The notes: generated from the sequence alone by a model not told the origin. Positions 43,501 to 53,111 are shown, numbered from the stretch's first letter. The stretch: 64,000 nucleotides of DNA from an uncultured Clostridia bacterium (GCA_947591315.1 CANQDD010000001.1:1-64000); one strand, 5' to 3'. Program-made: numbers and translations.

Positions 43501-43844
43501 ATACCGCCCGACACCCACGGGCCCGCAAGCCCGACAAGCGCGGGCTTTATTACCTCGTTGTGGTACACCGCGTCGTAGCCGTTTGTCTTATCGTATATTC
43601 TGTGTATCTTGCCGCCTATCTCGGGCAGCACCATTACAAGGAGGTACTCGTTTTCGAGATATACCGCCGTGTAGCTCTTATCAATTTTTTCATCGGATAT
43701 GCTTTCGCGCACGGGATGAGGATAAACCCTGCCGGAGCTTCCCTGGTAAACGCGTTTTTCAAGGAACATGGGAAGCTTGCTCGCCCTGCCGGCTTCATAT
43801 GTCGGTATAACTACGTCCTCCGTCCACATCTTAACTTTATCCAT
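40578..43844 (-). CDS. DUF5107 domain protein with TPR repeats
   Basis: Start at ATG 43844, 7 bp after AAAGGAG; the track start at 44009 lies upstream of the promoter. The 1088-aa product has a beta-rich N-terminal DUF5107 domain (about 1-370, with EIGGKIHRIYDK and SGGIEFNWPQHH). A carbohydrate-type beta-sandwich follows. At least ten TPR-like units run from about 480 to the end. The GH2 gene directly downstream and the mutarotase-like N-terminus point to carbohydrate processing. DUF5107 activity is not established from this sequence. No signal peptide, so cytoplasmic. Confidence 0.85.
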   Translation of the reverse strand: MDKVKMWTEDVVIPTYEAGRASKLPMFLEKRVYQGSSGRVYPHPVRESISDEKIDKSYTAVYLENEYLLVMVLPEIGGKIHRIYDKTNGYDAVYHNEVIKPALVGLAGPWVSGGIEFNWPQHHRPSTFDPVDFTTLENEDGSATVIVGEIEKMHRMKGMARFTLYPGKAYLEIKGQIYNQTDRPQTFLWWANPAVPVNENTKSIFPPDVHAVMDHGKRDVSRFPISTSTYYKMDYSEGVDISMYKNIPVPTSYMAYHSDYDFIGNYDYGREAGLLHIADHHISPGKKQWTWGCGDFGKAWDRNLTDENGPYIELMTGVFTDNQPDFTFIAPYEEKTFTQYFLPYKTVGAVKNACLKAAVNLEVKDGKACVSAYSPEKITVNVTLSGRIEKKTIKDVELAPDKPFYEEIELIGDSEEDLTLTLTDSDDNVIVSYTPEPKTYEKTPAPAEACKKPSEIATTEELYLTALHLEQYRHATFSPEEYYLEGLRRDKTDIRLNNAYGRYLYERGLFEKAEKHFREAIKKSTWKNPNPYDCEPYFNLGLALRKQGKTDEAYDAFYKSIWSAAMQDKGFYQLACIDASRGDYDKALAFLEQSLARGMHNLKARNLKTSLLRLTGRLDEAKDFALATMKLDPLNYGCRYELYRITDDFAVLNELTTIMRGDVDSYIDLSLNYAEFGLWDEAAKVLALVSQADKPMLHYYMAYYSKSEIELEVAAKCNCDYCFPVRHNDMLVLRYATEHNKSDANAPYLLGNLLYDKGRWGAAFQCWTKSNEIDPSNPIVHRNLSLVYFNKLRDERKAVTEMERAFRLDHDSSRLLYELDLIYKQTNVSVKKRLKLLSDNIELVKERDDLYTEYVTLLNSDGQYDKAHKAIAARHFHPWEGGEGKITAQYKLSLVGLARECAENDDYEAANEYLESALTYPENLGEGKLINAADNDIYYTLGRANEKIDYIAAKDYYEKAAEGDGTIGDARYYNDRPPEVLFYMALAKRALGDERSARGMFNRLISYGMEHMDDKPDFDYFAVSLPDFLVFDTDMNRKNRVMCSYLAALGFYGIGDSENAAAYADKGLGEDASHQGLIELKKIMKRGI

Positions 43845-43874
43845 TTTCATTCTCCTTTCGGAATTTATGGGTAT

Positions 43875-43903
43875 ATTATATATTGTTTTCGAGGCAATAT
43901 CAA
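43875..43903 (-). promoter_or_regulatory. Promoter of the DUF5107-GH2 operon
   Basis: On the minus strand TTGATA and TATAAT are 17 bp apart, ending 31 bp before the ATG at 43844. Confidence 0.65.
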
Positions 43904-43995
43904 TAGCGTAATTAGTTTTTTGGTTGAATTTCGGAGAAGAAATACAAATGATATGCACACGTAACGGTAATGTCACAAAAACAGCACGAAAAATG

Positions 43996-44024
43996 TTGCG
44001 AAAACTCATTAAATATGATAGAAT
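43996..44024 (+). promoter_or_regulatory. Promoter of the SLH protein gene
   Basis: TTGCGA and TAGAAT are separated by 17 bp, 39 bp before the ATG at 44063. Confidence 0.6.
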
Positions 44025-44062
44025 TATGTTAACATACTATGTATAGAAAAGGAGAAAATACT

Positions 44063-45949
44063 ATGAATAAGTTTTTAAAAGCAGCTCTCGCGGCAGTTGT
44101 GGCGCTTTCAATGGCGCTGCCGGTGTTCGCGGAGCCGGCCGACACGGACGAACCCGAAGCAACGGCGTCACCCGCGCCCGTGACGGATTCGACAGTATTC
44201 AGCGACATCAATACAGAAAACTTTGCATGGGCAAAGCCGTACATACTTGACATGCACGAAAAGGGACTTATATCGGGTTACGAGGACGGAACGTACAGAC
44301 CCGACAACGATGTTACGCGTCAGGAGGCTCTTTCGCTGTTTGCAAGAGCTATGGGTTCAAACGACGCCGCTAACGCCGAGGTCCTCGCAATCGCGCACGA
44401 CAAATACGACGCGCTTATAAAGAATTACAAGCTTACATGGGGAACCGATGAAATAGCTTATCTCATGTATAAGGGCGCGCTCAAAAAGGCTGACCTCGAC
44501 ACATACCTTCTCGATAATGAAAAGTCAACGCCGATGAAGCGTTACGAGGCGGCTATTATAATCACAAAGGCAATGGGCGGCGAGGAAAAGGCTCTTGCGG
44601 ATCTCGGCGTTGTGCTTGACTACAACGACGCGCGCGAGGTTCCTTCCAACGCGATTCAGTACGTGGCTTACGCGAGCGATGCCGGTATCATGGAGGGAAT
44701 GGGCGACGGACTGTTTTCTCCGAATACCTCGGTAAAGAGAAGTCAGATCGCCGTAATGTTGTCACGCACCGTTGACAAGACGGATTATAAATTTATAAGC
44801 GGAGTTCTTACGGATATTGACACCGATAACACAGAAATTACGATTAAAAACGATGACGATGAGGAAGAAACGTATTCCTACGGCGATGAGACGAACTTCA
44901 AGAACCTCGGTGACGAAACACAGCCGGAGGATATGCCCGGCAATGTCGAAGCGGTAGTCACGCTTTCGGGCAAGAATGCAGCGTCCGTAGAGGTTGTTTC
45001 CGAGCTTCCGAACGAAACGGTTGTCGGCAAGTATGTAAATTATGCCTCAACCTCGGGTAAAACGTCTGTCAGAATAACGCTTGACGAAACGGGCGAGACA
45101 AAGAGCTACGAATGTCTGCCCGACCTGTCGGTGACATATCAGGGCAGCCCCGCGACGGTAAGAAGCTTCACAAAGGGCGACGTGCTCACGCTTGAGCTTA
45201 AAAACGGAAAGGTTGCGAAAATAAGCGGCGACAACAAGACCGTAACCATTTCGGGAGCGGTTGTTGAAAACGTTGACATAACGGACGGCGTTCATATCAC
45301 GATTTCGCACGGTGAAGACGAATATAACGGCAAGACATATGCGGTAAGCAGCGATGTAACGGTAAAGAAAAACGACATAACCGTAGGTCTTGACAGCATA
45401 TATCCCGGCGACAAGGTAAAACTTGAGCTTGAATACAACGTTATAACGAAAATCCAGGCGACGTCTACGACAAAGACAGTTGAGGGTACGATAAAGAGCC
45501 TTACGATAGCTTCTCCCGACTCCACCATGACGCTCAACGTAAAGGGTGAGGAAAAGACGTATACAATACCGAAGGACGTTGTTATAACGGTCAACGGTGA
45601 GGAAGGTTCGCTTTACGATTTCAGAGTGGGAGACCTTGTAAAGGTTACCACAGAAAGCGACGCAATCACAAAGATAACAGCCACCTCAACGCAGGAATCG
45701 TCCGGCGACGTTACCGGCGTTGTAACAGGTATCAACACCTCGTTCGGCGTTGTAAGCGTAAAGGTGGACGGCTCGGAAATTCCCTTAAACGTATTCTGCA
45801 AGGACGACTCAACGACATTTGTCGCGGCTGACGGCAAGTCCAAGAAGATGAAGGACGTTCAGGTCGGTCAGACGGTAGAGGTTAAGGGTACTGTTTCAAA
45901 CGGTGTTTTCGTGGGTAAGCTGTTTGTAATAGTCGCGGAGGCAAAATAA
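44063..45949 (+). CDS. S-layer homology (SLH) domain surface protein
   Basis: Start at ATG 44063 after AAAGGAG. The 628-aa product has a signal peptide (1-24). SLH repeats follow: a clear one at about 45-95 (ISGYEDGTYRPDNDVTRQEAL) and another at about 178-235 (MEGMGDGLFSPNTSVKRSQIAV), with a degenerate one between. The rest is a series of about 60-80-residue beta domains rich in Thr and Asp, with the pattern KTVxGTIxSLxI. SLH domains bind pyruvylated secondary wall polymer, so this is a wall-anchored surface protein, possibly an S-layer component. Confidence 0.92.
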   Translation: MNKFLKAALAAVVALSMALPVFAEPADTDEPEATASPAPVTDSTVFSDINTENFAWAKPYILDMHEKGLISGYEDGTYRPDNDVTRQEALSLFARAMGSNDAANAEVLAIAHDKYDALIKNYKLTWGTDEIAYLMYKGALKKADLDTYLLDNEKSTPMKRYEAAIIITKAMGGEEKALADLGVVLDYNDAREVPSNAIQYVAYASDAGIMEGMGDGLFSPNTSVKRSQIAVMLSRTVDKTDYKFISGVLTDIDTDNTEITIKNDDDEEETYSYGDETNFKNLGDETQPEDMPGNVEAVVTLSGKNAASVEVVSELPNETVVGKYVNYASTSGKTSVRITLDETGETKSYECLPDLSVTYQGSPATVRSFTKGDVLTLELKNGKVAKISGDNKTVTISGAVVENVDITDGVHITISHGEDEYNGKTYAVSSDVTVKKNDITVGLDSIYPGDKVKLELEYNVITKIQATSTTKTVEGTIKSLTIASPDSTMTLNVKGEEKTYTIPKDVVITVNGEEGSLYDFRVGDLVKVTTESDAITKITATSTQESSGDVTGVVTGINTSFGVVSVKVDGSEIPLNVFCKDDSTTFVAADGKSKKMKDVQVGQTVEVKGTVSNGVFVGKLFVIVAEAK

Positions 45950-45982
45950 AAAGTCAACGTGTTACATGAATAAAAGAACGGC

Positions 45983-46014
45983 GGTAAGGTGATACGCATG
46001 CGTATCGCCTTGCT
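45983..46014. repeat. Long palindrome between SLH and AI-2E genes
   Basis: AAGGTGATACGCATGCGTATCGCCTT is nearly perfectly self-complementary, with no real loop and no T run. It could be a terminator or a protein-binding palindrome. Confidence 0.5.
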
Positions 46015-46056
46015 TGCTGTCATAGTTATATAAGGCACAAAATAAGGGGTGAGAGA

Positions 46057-47205
46057 ATGAACCGCTTTAAGAAATATTCGGGATATATCGCAGCGTTTAT
46101 ATTCAGCGTTGCGGTAATCGCGGTATACAAGACATTTGACAATTTCGGAAGCATTGCGGACTGGTTCGGCGCGGTTTTGGGCGCATTGAAGCCGTTTATC
46201 GGCGCGTTCGTAATAGCGTACATTCTTAACATGCCGGCAAAGCGGCTCGAAAAGCTGTTCGCGCGGTCTAAACAGTCATTTGTAAGCAAGCACTCGCACG
46301 GCCTCAGTATACTGTCGGTGTACCTCGCCGCGCTGCTTGTTGTGGCGTTTTTGCTTTACCTGCTTATACCGGCGCTTGTTGAGAACCTGCTTGATTTTGT
46401 TCAAAACATCGGCTCGTACGCCGAATCGCTTTCGCGCTTCATAAATGAGTCGAGCCTTGCGCAGAGGCTGAACCTTCGCGCTGTGGATTTCTCCAAGGCG
46501 GTGGACGCGTTCATAAGCACCATAGACCTGTCAACTCTTCAGACCTACGCGCGCGGCGTTGTGAATTTCACGAGCGGCTTCCTGAATGTGTTTGTCGCGT
46601 TTGTCGCGTCAATATATATGCTGCTCGACAAGGATCGTCTGCGCCGTTTGTTTGTGAGACTGATGAATTTGATGTTCAAGGATAAAACAGTGACGTATAT
46701 CACGGTTCACACTACAAAGACAAATGAAGTATTCACGAATTATATATATTCGAGACTGTCATGCAGTATAATTATGGCTGTGCTGTGCAGCGTTATACTG
46801 TCGCTCATGGGCGTAAAGTACGCGCTCATTCTCGGTATATTTATCGGCTTGATGGATATGATACCGTACTTCGGTTCAATTATTTCAAGCGTTATCGCCA
46901 TACTCATAACATTCCTTACCGGCGGCTTCTGGCAGGGATTCTGGTCGGCTGTCGTGCTGCTGATACTGCAGCAGTTCGACGGTAATATATTGGGACCGAA
47001 AATAATGGGAGACTCACTCGAGATGCGCCCGCTGTGGATAATATTTGCGATTTCTGTCGGCGGCTCGCTGTTCGGATTTATAGGCATGCTTATTTCCGTG
47101 CCGATATTCGCCATTATAAGAATAGTCCTTTCCGACTATATTGAAACGCGCGAAAAAGCAAAAGCCGAAAAAGCGGCGGAAGAGGGTGAAACGGCTGATG
47201 AATAA
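46057..47205 (+). CDS. AI-2E family transporter
   Basis: The 382-aa protein has about seven membrane helices and the PF01594 pattern, including GVKYALILGIFIGLMDMIPYFGS and NILGPKIMGDSL. Members export small molecules or act as Na+/H+ antiporters; AI-2 transport is established only for a few. It overlaps the next flavoprotein gene by 8 bp. Confidence 0.9.
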   Translation: MNRFKKYSGYIAAFIFSVAVIAVYKTFDNFGSIADWFGAVLGALKPFIGAFVIAYILNMPAKRLEKLFARSKQSFVSKHSHGLSILSVYLAALLVVAFLLYLLIPALVENLLDFVQNIGSYAESLSRFINESSLAQRLNLRAVDFSKAVDAFISTIDLSTLQTYARGVVNFTSGFLNVFVAFVASIYMLLDKDRLRRLFVRLMNLMFKDKTVTYITVHTTKTNEVFTNYIYSRLSCSIIMAVLCSVILSLMGVKYALILGIFIGLMDMIPYFGSIISSVIAILITFLTGGFWQGFWSAVVLLILQQFDGNILGPKIMGDSLEMRPLWIIFAISVGGSLFGFIGMLISVPIFAIIRIVLSDYIETREKAKAEKAAEEGETADE

Positions 47206-48409
47206 CGTAGCCGTTATAGGCGGCGGCGCGTCGGGACTTGTCGCGGCAATATCCGCAGCAAGCAAAGGCGCGCGCGTCACGATATACGAGAGCGGCGCGC
47301 GGGTGGGAAAGAAGATACTCTCCACCGGCAACGGACGCTGCAATATGACGAATATGAACGCGTCCGCCGAGCATTACCACGGCGCGGACGTCGGGTTTGT
47401 GCGCGGCGCGCGGGAAAAATTCTGGGTGGGGGATACGCTCGGATTTTTTTTGTCTCTCGGCGTCATGACAAAAACAGAACCGGACGGCAGGGTGTACCCG
47501 TACAGCGACAAAGCATCGTCCGTGCTTGACGCGCTGCGGCTAAAGCTTGACGCTCTTGGAGTGCGCACGGTGACGAGTTACGAGGTCAAAAGCGTGAAAC
47601 GCAAAAATAACCGTTTCATAATCATACCGTACCGCGGTGAAAGCGAAACGGCTGACGCGGTAATAGTCGCGACCGGAGGCAGAGCCGCGCCCGATCTCGG
47701 CTCAAAGGGCGGCGGCTATGATATACTGAAGGGGTTCGGTCACACGATTACCGATACGCGTCCGTCGCTCGTGCAAATAAAGACTGAAACCGAAACCGTG
47801 AAAAAGCTTAAGGGCATAAAAATTACGGCGGAGGCAAGCATTGACGGCGCGAGCGAGTACGGCGAAATACTTTTTACCGATTACGGACTGTCGGGCATAG
47901 CGATTTTTTCGCTCACGGCTTACCTCGGCAAACAAAAGACCGTTTCGCTCGACGTTATGAGCGGAACAAGCAGGGAAGAGCTTACAGCTATGCTTACGGA
48001 GCGCGCGCGTCTTATGTCTGACGTGCCGCTTGAAAGCTACTTTACGGGTATGCTCGACAAGCGCGTCGGACAGGCACTGCTGAAAACGGCGGGAATTACT
48101 CCGCTGTCACGTCCGAGCCGCACTATTACAAAAGCGGAAACGGAGCGCCTTGCGGCTGTAATGAAAAAGTGGGAATTTAAGATTGAGGGCACAATGTCAT
48201 GGAACAACGCTCAAACAACAAAGGGCGGAGCCTTAACGTCCGAGTTTGACAAAAACACAATGGAGTCGAAAATCGTAAGCGGTCTGTACGCGTCGGGAGA
48301 GGTACTCGACATCGACGGCGACTGCGGCGGCTATAATTTACAGTGGGCATGGTCGTCCGGGTATATCGCGGGCATGAATGCCGCGCTGCGAAAGGAGAAT
48401 AAACAATGA
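47198..48409 (+). CDS. BaiN/HI0933-family FAD-dependent oxidoreductase
   Basis: Start at ATG 47198, inside the end of the AI-2E gene, with GAGGGTG upstream. The 403-aa product has the dinucleotide-binding VIGGGASGLVAAISA and the HI0933 signatures STGNGRCNMTN and ATGGRAAPDLGSKG. The C-terminal DIDGDCGGYNLQWAWSSG is also typical. The family includes BaiN-like and RdsA flavoproteins of unclear substrate. It is followed by an overlapping membrane-protein gene. Confidence 0.88.
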   Translation: MNNVAVIGGGASGLVAAISAASKGARVTIYESGARVGKKILSTGNGRCNMTNMNASAEHYHGADVGFVRGAREKFWVGDTLGFFLSLGVMTKTEPDGRVYPYSDKASSVLDALRLKLDALGVRTVTSYEVKSVKRKNNRFIIIPYRGESETADAVIVATGGRAAPDLGSKGGGYDILKGFGHTITDTRPSLVQIKTETETVKKLKGIKITAEASIDGASEYGEILFTDYGLSGIAIFSLTAYLGKQKTVSLDVMSGTSREELTAMLTERARLMSDVPLESYFTGMLDKRVGQALLKTAGITPLSRPSRTITKAETERLAAVMKKWEFKIEGTMSWNNAQTTKGGALTSEFDKNTMESKIVSGLYASGEVLDIDGDCGGYNLQWAWSSGYIAGMNAALRKENKQ

Positions 48410-49026
48410 GAGATTCAATGAAAACAACGGTGGGTTACCAATTTATGTACGTTATACTGACCTACTTTGCGGCGGCTGCCGTTGCCGCTCTTTTCGGAAT
48501 GTTTATATTTTACCAGTTCACCGATATGAACATCGCGAAGCAGTTACTGTCAATAGGACTTATGGGCGTAGAGGCGGCAATGCTTTACATCACCTCCAAA
48601 AAGTTCGCGAATCGGGACATAAAGGACTACACGCCGCTTAAGGAAAGTAAGGTAAAGGGCGCGTTGTTCGGCGTGGCTGTAGCGGCGCTGAACATTATTC
48701 TTATCGCGGCTCACGAGATAGTGTGGGCGGCGTGTTCCGTGCCGCTTGAGGAGGGCGGCAGGGCGCTCAGCGGCGCGGGAGCCGTTGCATACAATTTTAT
48801 ATTTAATATAATATCATTCGCGTATAACGGCTTTATGACCGATCCGCAGCACGGATATATAGGAATTTTGACGATAGCGCTTATGGTTATTGTTCCCATA
48901 GCGGCAACGACGTTTGGATATATAGCCGGCTGCAAAAAATTTGAGCTTGCAGAGAATCTCGATAAGCTGATATATGAAAAGGACGATAAGGAGGACGGAA
49001 ACAATGACGCTTCAGGAAATAGTTGA
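48406..49026 (+). CDS. Membrane protein of unknown function
   Basis: The 206-aa product has four or five hydrophobic segments (about 15-40, 48-62, 78-100, 125-145, 152-175) and a charged C-terminal tail. No family is recognised. It overlaps the flavoprotein stop by 4 bp and the sirtuin start by 23 bp, so all three are one transcript. Confidence 0.62.
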   Translation: MRDSMKTTVGYQFMYVILTYFAAAAVAALFGMFIFYQFTDMNIAKQLLSIGLMGVEAAMLYITSKKFANRDIKDYTPLKESKVKGALFGVAVAALNIILIAAHEIVWAACSVPLEEGGRALSGAGAVAYNFIFNIISFAYNGFMTDPQHGYIGILTIALMVIVPIAATTFGYIAGCKKFELAENLDKLIYEKDDKEDGNNDASGNS

Positions 49027-49711
49027 CGACAGCGAAAGCATAGTGTTCTTCGGCGGAGCGGGCGTATCGACCGAGAGCGGCATACCCGATTTCCGCAGTG
49101 TGGACGGACTGTACAATCAAAAGTACGATTATCCGCCCGAAACAATATTGAGCCATACGTTTTTTATGAATAAAACCGAGGAATTTTACAAATTCTACTG
49201 CGACAAGATGCTCATAAAAGGCGCAAAGCCGAATAAGGCGCACCTCGCGCTTGCGCGTCTTGAAGAAAAGGGTAAGCTGAAAGCCGTTATAACGCAGAAC
49301 ATAGACGGATTGCACCAAGCCGCGGGCAGCAAAAACGTCATAGAGTTGCACGGCTCGACGCTCCGCAACTACTGCATGGACTGCGGCAGATTTTACGGCA
49401 TAGATTACGTCGCCGCTTCCGAAGGTGTGCCAAAGTGCGAGTGCGGCGGTATCGTAAAGCCGGACGTTGTGCTGTACGAGGAAATGCTTGACGACAACGC
49501 TATTCGCTCCGCTGTGTCGTATATTTCAAAAGCCGACACGCTTATAGTCGGCGGAACGTCGCTTAACGTCTATCCTGCTGCGGGGTTTGTGAACTATTTC
49601 GGCGGCAGGCATCTTGTGATTATAAATAAAGCTCCCACTCCCGCTGACAGCGGAGCGGAGCTTGTTATAAACGCGCCTATCGGCGAAGTGTTCGGTGGCT
49701 TGAGAATATGA
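49004..49711 (+). CDS. NAD-dependent protein deacylase (sirtuin, CobB-like)
   Basis: Start at ATG 49004 after AAGGAGG. The 235-aa product has GGAGVSTESGIPDFRS, TQNIDGLHQAAG with the catalytic-region histidine in ELHGS, four zinc cysteines (CMDC and CEC-type) and the C-terminal GGTSLNVYPAAGF. It removes acyl groups from lysines using NAD+. The last gene of the AI-2E operon. Confidence 0.92.
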   Translation: MTLQEIVDDSESIVFFGGAGVSTESGIPDFRSVDGLYNQKYDYPPETILSHTFFMNKTEEFYKFYCDKMLIKGAKPNKAHLALARLEEKGKLKAVITQNIDGLHQAAGSKNVIELHGSTLRNYCMDCGRFYGIDYVAASEGVPKCECGGIVKPDVVLYEEMLDDNAIRSAVSYISKADTLIVGGTSLNVYPAAGFVNYFGGRHLVIINKAPTPADSGAELVINAPIGEVFGGLRI

Positions 49712-49773
49712 ATAAGTGGGCTGACATGTCCGGTAAGCACCCTGAAAATCGCCGTTTGCGTCGTGAATGTCAA

Positions 49774-49802
49774 TAGACAAACAATTATATATGTGATAAA
49801 AT
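49774..49802 (+). promoter_or_regulatory. Promoter of the subtilase gene
   Basis: TAGACA and TAAAAT are separated by 17 bp, 35 bp before the ATG at 49838. Confidence 0.5.
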
Positions 49803-49837
49803 ATCTGTGAATAACTTTATTGAAAGGACGCTTGTAT

Positions 49838-52800
49838 ATGTATAAAAGAATTGTTTCAGCCGTATTGTCGGTGTCGCTGCTTCTTTGCGCGGCATACATA
49901 CCCGCGGCGGCGAAGGACGAAAAGGTTACTCTTATCGTCGAAACAGAGGGCGCGCCGCTTCTCGCGACAAAAAACGCGGTTCGCATGGGAGCGGCGGACT
50001 ATATGGAGACAGACGAGGCAAAGGATACGGAGGCGCGTCTTTTAAGCGCGCAGTCGGAGGTAAAGTCCGACATTAAGAAGCGCGTGGGAGCCGACGTTAA
50101 TTCCGGCTTTACGTACACAAGCGTATTAAACGGCTTCTCGATGGAGGCTTACGAAAGCGATATTGAAAGGATAAAGGCGATAGACGGCGTAAAAAACGTA
50201 TACATATCGGAAAAGTTTGAAATTCCGCCGGAGCTTGCGTCAAACGACAGCGTCAACCCCGGTTTCGGCGCGCAGATGATGAACGCGCAGGCGATGTACG
50301 ACGAGGACTTTGACGGACGCGGACAAGTTGTGGCGGTTATAGACGGCGCGTTTGATACGTCGCACAATTTTTTCGCGTCCGGCGTTGCAGAGCCGAAGCT
50401 TACGAAAAGCTCAATAAAGGAATTTATCGAAACCAATGAGTTTAACGCCGATATATCGGCAAATCAGGTTTACAGGAGTGAAAAAATCCCGTTCGCGTAT
50501 GATTACGCCGATAAGGATGCGGACACGTATGATGCGAATGTCGACCACGGTAATTTAGTCGCGGGTATAGTCGCGGGTAAAAACGGCGAGTGTCTTGACA
50601 TGACATTTTCGGGCGTCGCGCCGGAGGCGCAGCTGGTGCTTATGAAAGTGGCGGACAGTGAGGGTTCCTTAGATTTCAGTGTAATTATCAAGGCGATGGA
50701 TGACGCGTCAAAAATGGGTGTGTGTGCGGTGAATTTGAGCATTGGAGGCATGTACGCCGAGTATCCGGCTCTGCTTGAAGCCACGGATAATCTCAGGAAT
50801 GCCGACATAGCGTTTTTATGTGCTGCGGGTAACTCTGACAGATACGAGGAAACGACCGACCACCCCGACTATATTTACAATGAACTTCCTTCTTCTTTTT
50901 CATCTGCCACAGCTGTTGCGTCGATTGATCCGACTAAGAAATTGGTACTCACCGGAAGGTTTACTGTCGGCGATGATATGGAAATAAGTATACTTCTGTA
51001 CCACGAGCCGTTTTTTCAAAAGTTTGCGGACAAGAGCTATGGTTACGTTTACGGCGATACGCTCGCCGATTTTAAGGCGATGGGCGATATTGCGGGTAAA
51101 ATAGTGGTAACTCCGTATGAGTCGGACGCGAAAAGCAATAAGTTGCTTGAAATGGGCGTCATAGGTGTTATATATGTGTCGGAGGATGAAGAATTTGACT
51201 CCGTAACCACGGTAAGTGATGAAAAAATACCGGGTATATTGGTGAGTAAATCCGTCGGTGAGCAGCTTAAAAATGCGGAAAACAAGACCGTAAAAACCGA
51301 AGCGAAAGGAACATGGGAAACATATGAGGACAGTTCGCCGGGTATGGCGTGGTATATGAACTGGAGTACGGGAGCAAATCTTGAGCTTAAGCCTGAAATT
51401 ACTGCTCCCGGCAGCGATATAGTTTCGGCGAGCAATGACGATGAGTACGCAACCAACAGCGGCACGTCGTTTGCGTCTCCGCATATAGCGGGCGCAATGG
51501 CTTTGATGAGCGGCTTTGTTGACGCGAAATATCCCGATGTAACGGGCACGGATAAGGTCGCGCTTATGGAAAATATTTTAATGAGCTCGGCTGACATTGT
51601 GTTCCAAGATGCGGACAAAACTCTCCCCGAGTCGCCGAGACGGCAGGGTGCGGGTCTCGCAAATTTGGAGGATGCAATGACGCTGCCGGTAATTTTAAAG
51701 GGTGATACGGGCAAGTCGAAGCTGAGCATTAAGGATAATCTGACAGATGACATAACGCTTAAGTTCACGGCAAAAAATCTGACGGGCGAGCCTGTAACGT
51801 ATGACGATATAAAAATCTACGCATTTACGGATAACTACGAGGAAAAAAACGGAAAAAATATGATCACCAACTCCGTGCCGCTTAAATTTGAGCCTGCCGG
51901 AGACAATCCCGAAAGCGTGACGATACCCGCGAACGGGGAAAAGGAAATAACGCTTAAAATAACTCTCGACAGCACGCAGACGGCTGCTAACAAGGAAATT
52001 TTCACAAACGGCTTCTGGGTTGACGGCTTTGTCGTTCTTTCCTCAAGCGACAGCTCTGTAACGGAGGCAAGTATGCCATACACGGGCTTTTATGGCGACT
52101 GGATAGCGTTCGACGCTATGACACCGTCGTACTTTGAGGAAGGCGGCAGTGAGAAAAACGGCGGATTGATGATAACGGACGCTGTGCTCGGCACAAATGA
52201 GTATGTTCCCGATGACGCGCCGGACAAGAACGAATACGAGAGCGAGGATTATGTCGGTCTTTCGGGCATCGTTGATTTTGACTATAATATAAATATGCGT
52301 TTGCTGCGCTCGCTGCACGGAGTAAGCAAGACGATCAAGGATTCAAACGGCAATGTTATCAGTACGAAGTCGATAATTAACGGACTGACGCGTCAGGATT
52401 CCGCAGGCAATTATGTGGAAAGCATTTCGATTGACGCGGCAGATTTGAGTGACGGTGACTATTCCGTAACGATATCGGGTACTCTCGGCTATGACAGCGA
52501 GCGGAGCAGAACCGAGGAAAAAACGTATAAATTTTACGTGGATAGCATGCCGCCCAAAATAAGCAATCCGAAAATTTACACAGAGGGCGACAAAATATAC
52601 GCGTCGTTCACGGCGAGCGACAACCGCTATCTTATGGGCGTCGAGGCGCGCGACACTAACAGCAAAACGGTCACGGAACCGATTAAGGCTGAGAAGAACG
52701 CGGATATAACGTTCGACATAACGGATATGGACGAGGAAACGATAGAATTTGCCGTTGTTGATTACGCGTACAATGAAACTGACTTCACAATCGGCTCTGT

Positions 52801-53086
52801 AAGCGCGGAAATCACAGACAGTGCCATAAGCGGCAGCAGCGCCGCGGTTTTTGCGAATGTCACGAACACATCCGACGACGCTGACGTTGATATTATAACG
52901 GCAGTATATGACGGCGACGGCAGACTTATGGGAGTTGACAAGCAGAACGCACTTCTTGTAAGCGGCGAGAAAAAGGTGTTTACGTTCGGCTTTGACAATG
53001 TATCGGGCGCTGCCGATATAAAGCTGTTTGTGTGGAAGCATAATGAAATGACGCCGCTTTGCACAGCGGTAAATAAAGCCTTGTAA
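49838..53086 (+). CDS. Secreted S8-family subtilisin-like protease
   Basis: Start at ATG 49838 after AAAGGACG. The 1082-aa preproprotein has a signal peptide (1-25) and an I9-like propeptide (about 35-125). The catalytic triad is Asp in VVAVIDGAFD (about 169), His in DHGNLVAG (about 237) and Ser in NSGTSFASPH (about 541). A PA domain is inserted at about 360-470 between His and Ser. Beta-rich C-terminal domains resemble C5a-peptidase/Fn3 modules. No LPXTG or SLH anchor is visible at the C-terminus, so it is probably released or held non-covalently. It stands alone with its own promoter and terminator. Confidence 0.92.
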   Translation: MYKRIVSAVLSVSLLLCAAYIPAAAKDEKVTLIVETEGAPLLATKNAVRMGAADYMETDEAKDTEARLLSAQSEVKSDIKKRVGADVNSGFTYTSVLNGFSMEAYESDIERIKAIDGVKNVYISEKFEIPPELASNDSVNPGFGAQMMNAQAMYDEDFDGRGQVVAVIDGAFDTSHNFFASGVAEPKLTKSSIKEFIETNEFNADISANQVYRSEKIPFAYDYADKDADTYDANVDHGNLVAGIVAGKNGECLDMTFSGVAPEAQLVLMKVADSEGSLDFSVIIKAMDDASKMGVCAVNLSIGGMYAEYPALLEATDNLRNADIAFLCAAGNSDRYEETTDHPDYIYNELPSSFSSATAVASIDPTKKLVLTGRFTVGDDMEISILLYHEPFFQKFADKSYGYVYGDTLADFKAMGDIAGKIVVTPYESDAKSNKLLEMGVIGVIYVSEDEEFDSVTTVSDEKIPGILVSKSVGEQLKNAENKTVKTEAKGTWETYEDSSPGMAWYMNWSTGANLELKPEITAPGSDIVSASNDDEYATNSGTSFASPHIAGAMALMSGFVDAKYPDVTGTDKVALMENILMSSADIVFQDADKTLPESPRRQGAGLANLEDAMTLPVILKGDTGKSKLSIKDNLTDDITLKFTAKNLTGEPVTYDDIKIYAFTDNYEEKNGKNMITNSVPLKFEPAGDNPESVTIPANGEKEITLKITLDSTQTAANKEIFTNGFWVDGFVVLSSSDSSVTEASMPYTGFYGDWIAFDAMTPSYFEEGGSEKNGGLMITDAVLGTNEYVPDDAPDKNEYESEDYVGLSGIVDFDYNINMRLLRSLHGVSKTIKDSNGNVISTKSIINGLTRQDSAGNYVESISIDAADLSDGDYSVTISGTLGYDSERSRTEEKTYKFYVDSMPPKISNPKIYTEGDKIYASFTASDNRYLMGVEARDTNSKTVTEPIKAEKNADITFDITDMDEETIEFAVVDYAYNETDFTIGSVSAEITDSAISGSSAAVFANVTNTSDDADVDIITAVYDGDGRLMGVDKQNALLVSGEKKVFTFGFDNVSGAADIKLFVWKHNEMTPLCTAVNKAL

Positions 53087-53111
53087 TATCTCAAATCGGC
53101 AGGGAATACAT

